DNA from: Lophius americanus
Taxonomy: Eukaryota > Chordata > Actinopteri > Lophiiformes > Lophiidae
Length of the DNA: 64,000 nucleotides
Direction of reading: 5' to 3'
Assembly (NCBI GenBank): GCA_037951165.1
Contig: JBBDHG010000006.1
Span: forward strand, 620,001 to 684,000
In this document: positions 59,013 to 64,000 of the stretch, in pieces
Layout: every line of letters starts with the position of its first letter
How positions within the stretch are numbered: the first letter of the stretch is position 1
Translations under genes and position numbers: made by a program
The notes under the pieces: model-generated
Told to the model about the DNA's origin: nothing
Seen by the model: only the letters and a program-made list of their open reading frames with translations
Databases searched by the model: none

Positions 59013-60640
59013 ATTAAAATGCCTAAAGCTAACAAAATAAACACGCCTAATGTTTGACACGTATAAGACACGTTTATGACGCGTATACGACACGTTTATA
59101 ACATTAACATATTTAACGTTTATGACACGTATACAACACATTTATAACATTAAGGCTTATAACATTAACATGCCTAATGTTTGACATGTATGCAACATTT
59201 TTATAACATTAACACACCTATTGTTTATGACACGTATACAACACGTTTATAACATTAACACGCCTCAGGTTTATAACATTAACACGCCTAATGTTTATGA
59301 CGCGTATACGACAACTTTATAACATTAACACGCCTAAGGCTATTAAAATAAACACGCCTAATGTTTGACACGTATACGACACGTTTATGACGCGTATACG
59401 ACACGTTTATAACATCAACATATTTCACGTTTATGACACGTATACAACACGTTTATAACATTAACACGCCTCAGGTTTATAACATTAACACGCCTAATGT
59501 TTATGACGCGTATACGACACGTTTATAACATTAACACGCCTAAGGTTTATGACGCGTATACGACACGTTTATAACATTAACACGCCTATGGCTTATAACA
59601 TTAACACGCCTAATTTTTGACACGTATACCATATGTTTATAACATTAACACGCCTAATGTTTATGACATGTATACGACATGTTTATAACATTGACACGTC
59701 TAATGTTTGACACGTATACAACACGTTTATAACATTAACACGCCTAAGGTTCATGACATTAACACGCCTAATGTTTGACACGTATACGACATGTTTATAA
59801 CATTAACACGCCTTACGTTTATGACACGTATACAACATGTTTATAACATTAACAGGCCTATTGTTTGACAGGTATACGACATGTTTATAACATTAAAAGG
59901 CCTTACGTTTATGACACGTATACAACACGTTTATAACATTAACACGCCTCAGGTTTATAACATTAACACGCCTAATGTTTATGACGCGTATACGACAAGT
60001 TTATAACATTAACACGCCTTACGTTTATGACACGTATACAACACGTTAATAACATTAACACGCCTTACGTTTATGACACGTATACAACGTGTTTATAACA
60101 TTAACACGCCTATTGTTTGACAGGTATACGACATGTTTATAACATTAACACGCCTTATGTTTATGACACGTATACAACACGTTTATAATATTAACACGCC
60201 TAATGCTAATAAAATAAACACGCCTAATGTTTGACACGTATACGACACGTTTATGACGCGTATACGACACGTTTATAACATTAACATATTTAACGTTTAT
60301 GACACGTATACAACACGTTTATAACATTAACACGCCTCAGGTTTATAACATTAACACGCCTAATGTTTATGACGCGTATACGACAAGTTTATAACATTAA
60401 CACGCCTAAGGCTAATAAAATAAACACGCCTAATGTTTGACACGTATACGACACGTTTATGACGCGTATACGACACGTTTATAACATTAACATATTTAAC
60501 GTTTATGACACGTATACAACACATTTATAACATTAAGGCTTATAACATTAAAATGCCTAATGTTTGACATGTAATCGATAATTTTATAACATTAACACAC
60601 CTATTGTTTATGACATTAACACGCCTAAGGTTTATGACGC
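59013..60640 (+). repeat. Decaying continuation after the 563 bp run
   Basis: The next unit after the 563 bp run lacks a 46 bp piece and the private GACATGTATACGAC form. Private changes accumulate: ATAAGACACG near 59,062, ACATCAACATATTTCACG near 59,413, AAAAGGCC near 59,896, CGTTAATAAC near 60,045, CAACGTG near 60,086, and a disturbed B half, GTAATCGATAATTTTATAAC, near 60,571. It is all satellite with no gene. Confidence 0.78.
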
Positions 60641-61219
60641 GTATACGACACGTTTATAACATTAACACGCCTAAGGCTAATAACATAAACACACCTAATG
60701 TTTGACACGTATACGACACGTTTATGACGCGTATACGACACGTTTATAACATTAACATATTTAACGGTTATGAAACGTATACAACACATTTATAACATTA
60801 AGGCTTATAACATTAACATGCCTAATGTTTGATATGTATGCGACATTTTTATAACATTAACACACCTAATGTTTACGACAGGTATACGACATGTTTATAA
60901 CATTAACACGCCTAATGTTTGACACGTATACCACATGTTTATAACATTAACACGCCTAATGTTTATGACACGTATACAACATGTTTATAACATAAACACG
61001 CCTAATGTTTGACACGTATACGACACGTTTATAACATTAACACGCCCAAGGTTTATAACATTAAGATGTCTAATGTTTGACATGTATGCGACATTTTTAT
61101 AACATTAACACACCTAATGTTTACGACAGGTATACGACATGTTTATAACATTAACACGCCTAATGTTTGACACGTATACCACATGTTTATAACATTAACA
61201 CGCCTAATGTTTATGACGC
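60641..61219 (+). repeat. 579 bp tandem repeat, copy 1
   Basis: Markers 579 bp apart are GGCTAATAACAT (60,675/61,254) and TTAACGGTTATG (60,761/61,340). The copy has private GAAACG near 60,772, GATATG near 60,831 and CGCCCAAGG near 61,044. Confidence 0.84.
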
Positions 61220-61798
61220 GTATACGACACGTTTATAACATTAACACGCCTAAGGCTAATAACATAAACACGCCTAATGTTTGACACGTATACGACACGT
61301 TTATGACGCGTATATGACACGTTTATAACATTAACATATTTAACGGTTATGACACGTATATAACACATTTATAACATTAAGGCTTATAACATTAACATGC
61401 CTAATGTTTGACATGTATGCGACATTTTTATAACATTAACACACCTAATGTTTACGACAGGTATACGACATGTTTATAACATTAACACGCCTAATGTTTG
61501 ACACGTATACCACATGTTTATAACATTAACATGCCTAATGTTTATGACACGTATACAACATGTTTATAACATAAACACGCCTAATGTTTGACACGTATAC
61601 GACACGTTTATAACATTAACACGCCTAAGGCTTATAACATTAAGATGTCTAATGTTTGACATGTATGCGACATTTTTATAACATTAACACACCTAATGTT
61701 TACGACCGGTATACGACATGTTTATAACATTAACACGCCTAATGTTTGACACGTATACCACATGTTTATAACATTAACACGCCTAATGTTTATGACGC
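61220..61798 (+). repeat. 579 bp tandem repeat, copy 2
   Basis: This is the direct partner of the previous copy. It ends at 61,799, where the next B half reads GACAAG and is followed by CATTGACACG. Private changes differ from copy 1 (GTATATGACAC near 61,313, GTATATAAC near 61,360, GACCGG near 61,705), so the pair is not very recent. Confidence 0.84.
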
Positions 61799-64000
61799 GT
61801 ATACGACAAGTTTATAACATTGACACGCCTAAGTCTAATAAAATAAACACGCCTAATGTTTGACACGTATACGACGCGTTTATGACGCGTATACAACACG
61901 TTTATAACATTAACATATTTAACGTTTATGACACGTATTCAACACATTTATAACATTAAGGCTTATAACATTAACATGCCTAATGTTTGACATGTATGCG
62001 ACATTTTTATAACATTAACACACCTATTGTTTATGACACGTATACGACAAGTTTATAACATTAACACGCCTAAGGTTTATGACGCGTATACGACACGTTT
62101 ATAACATTAACACGCCTATGGCTTATAACATTAACACGCCTAATTTTTGAAACGTATACCATATGTTTATAACATTAACACGCCTAAAGTTTATGACACG
62201 TATACAACATGTTTATAACATTGACACGCCTAATGTTTGAGACGTATACGACACGTTTATAACATTAACACGCCTAAGGTTTATAACATTAACACGCCTA
62301 ATGTTTGACACGTATACGACATGTTTATTACATTAACACGCCTTACGTTTATGGCACGTATACAACATGTTTATAACATCAACACGCCTATTGTTTGACA
62401 GGTATATGACATGTTTATAACATTAACACGCCTTACGTTTATGACAGGTATACAACACGTTTATAACATTAACACGCCTCAGGTTTATAACATTAACACG
62501 CCTAATGTTTATGACGCGTATACGACATGTTTATAACATTGACACGTCTAATGTTTGACACGTATACGACACGTTTATAACATTAACACGCCTAAGGTTC
62601 ATAACATTAACACGCCTAATGTTTGACACGTATACGACATGTTTATAACATTAACACGCCTTACGTTTATGACACGTATACAACATGTTTATAACTTTAA
62701 CACGCCTATTGTTTGACAGGTATACGACAAGTTTATAACATTAACACGGCTAAGGCTAATAAAATAAACACGCCTAATGTTTGACACGTATACGACACGT
62801 TTATGACGCGTATACGACACGTTTATAACATTAACATATTTAACGTTTATGACACGTATACGACACATTTATAACATTAAGGCTTATAACATTAACATGC
62901 CTAATGTTTGACATGTATGCGACATTTTTATAACATTAACACACCTATTGTTTATGACACGTATACGACACATTTATAACATTAACACGTCTAAGGTTTA
63001 TGACGCATATACGACAAGTTTATAACATTAACACGCCTAAGGCTAATAAAATAAACACGCCTAATGTTTGACACGTATAAGACACGTTTATGACGCGTAT
63101 ACGACACGTTTATAACATTAACATATTTAACGTTTATGACACGTATACAACACATTTATAACATTAAGGCTTATAACATTAACATGCCTAATGTTTGACA
63201 TGTATGCGACATTTTTATAACATTAACACACCTATTGTTTATGACACGTATACGACACGTTTATAACATTAACACGCCTAAGGTTTATGACGCGTATACG
63301 ACACGTTTATGACGCGTATACGACACGTTTATAACATTAACATATTTAACGTTTATGACACTTATACAACACATTTATAACATTAAGGCTTATAACATTA
63401 ACATGCCTAATTTTTGACATGTATGCAACATTTTTATAACATTAACACACCTATTGTTTATGACACGTATACGACACGTTTATAACATTAACACGCCTAA
63501 GGTTTATGACGCGTATACGACACGTTTATAACATTAACACGCCTAACGTTTATGACACCTATACGACATGTTTAAAGCATTGACTCGCCTAATGTTTGAC
63601 ACGTATACGACATGTTTATAACATTAACACGCCTAAGGTTCATAACATTAACACGCCTAATGTTTGACACGTATACGACATGTTTATAAAATTAACACGC
63701 CTTACGTTTATGACACGTATACGACGCGTTTATAACATTAACACGCCTCAGGTTTATAATATTAACACGCCTAATGTTTATGACGCGTATACGACACGTT
63801 TATAACATTAACACGCCTAAGGCTAATAACATAAACACGCCTAATGTTTGACACGTATACGACACGTTTATGACGCGTATACGACACGTTTATAACATTA
63901 ACATATTTAACGGTTATGACACGTATACAACACATTTATAACATTAAGGCTTATAACATTAACATGCCTAATGTTTGACATGTATGCGACATTTTTATAA
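61799..64000 (+). repeat. Right-end satellite with elevated private variation
   Basis: Monomer order here resembles 55.4-56.5 kb and 9.2-10.0 kb without close identity to any one block. Private changes include TGAAACG near 62,149, TTTATTACATT near 62,326, ATGGCACG near 62,351, TAACTTTAAC near 62,691, ACACGGCTAAGG near 62,745 and TTTAAAGCATTGACTCGCC near 63,571. The window ends inside a monomer. It holds no gene. Confidence 0.78.

Larger units (their letters stand above)
1..64000 (+). repeat. Continuous AT-rich satellite array of 44/46 bp dimeric monomers with nested higher-order repeats
   Basis: Every line of the window is built from the same two short modules, one with ATAACATTAACACGCC and one with GTATACGACAC, always on the same strand. 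Simple division by 46 bp gives about 1,400 monomer equivalents. No stretch of even 100 bases is free of them, so there is no intergenic or unique DNA to annotate. TAA triplets sit in every A half, and unit lengths of 46, 44, 24 and 22 are not multiples of 3, so each reading frame is closed within a few units. I do not recognise the family from any named satellite. Known biology of such arrays is structural (heterochromatin, centromere or subtelomere); which applies here cannot be seen. Confidence 0.98.

Noticed and set aside
1..64000. CRISPR array (short direct repeats with even spacing)
   Set aside because: The would-be spacers are themselves repeats of one or two sequences, there are hundreds of units with HOR structure, and no cas gene or leader is present.
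1..64000. Bacterial-type promoters (TTGACA, about 17 bp, TAACAT)
   Set aside because: The match recurs in every 44 bp unit because GTTTGACACG and TTTATAACAT are part of the monomer. There is no gene downstream, and the context is a eukaryotic satellite.
1..64000. Telomere repeats
   Set aside because: No short G-rich unit such as TTAGGG or TTTAGGG runs occurs. TTAACACGCC pieces belong to the 46 bp monomer.
1..64000. CENP-B box
   Set aside because: No match to the TTCG, A, CGGG pattern was seen in any monomer type. A centromeric role remains possible but unsupported.
1..64000. Transposon insertions (every A half has a TTAA)
   Set aside because: No terminal inverted repeats, transposase remnants, poly-A tails or foreign segments interrupt the array. 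The only disruption (55,035-55,088) is made of satellite pieces.
1..64000. Cell-cycle box ACGCGT in B halves as a regulatory element
   Set aside because: It is an expected part of the CpG-rich B half and is not tied to any gene.

Overview
The whole 64 kb window is one uninterrupted tandem satellite array. I found no protein-coding gene, RNA gene, transposon, CRISPR array or unique flanking sequence in it. It reads as eukaryotic heterochromatin (centromeric, pericentromeric, subtelomeric or another satellite block). The species cannot be named from this sequence. The array is AT-rich: a reference monomer has 16 to 17 G/C in 46 bp. All monomers run head-to-tail in one direction.

The basic unit is a dimer of two related halves. 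Half A (24 bp) begins GTTTATAAC, carries AACACGCC and ends TAAG or TAAT. Half B (22 bp, or 20 bp when TA is missing) begins GTTTATGAC and carries the palindrome CGTATACG. The halves align at 14 of 22 positions, so A and B probably descend from one ~22 bp ancestor. AB gives 46 or 44 bp units, but AAB and ABB combinations and A/B hybrids are frequent, so the array is not a simple periodic repeat.

Above the monomer lie nested higher-order repeats (HORs), dated against each other by shared private variants. From left to right: a partial block (1-1,495); a 3,044 bp tandem pair (1,496-7,583); a block with local 342/298 bp spacing (7,584-9,489); an 846 bp repeat (9,490-10,969) inside a 3,235 bp HOR with four copies, two truncated (9,790-21,524); a 3,175 bp HOR in three copies, the middle one with a 206 bp deletion (20,725-30,043); a re-used block (30,044-36,205); tandem pairs of 1,736 bp, 2,069 bp and 6,200 bp (36,206-52,398), the last containing a 355 bp pair; a 969 bp pair (52,792-54,729); a unique rearranged spot with short inverted pieces (55,035-55,088); a 563 bp HOR that alternates as a 1,126 bp dimer (56,761-59,012); a 579 bp pair (60,641-61,798); and a right end with more private mutations. 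Distant blocks also match: 7.4-13.07 kb with 27.7-33.42 kb, and 1-4.25 kb with 32.8-36.77 kb.

Most of the common monomer variants are CG to TG or CG to CA changes, which suggests germline CpG methylation followed by deamination. All coordinates and offsets were read by eye from marker variants. HOR edges are good to a few bases where a diagnostic variant marks the break, and to tens of bases where marked approximate.
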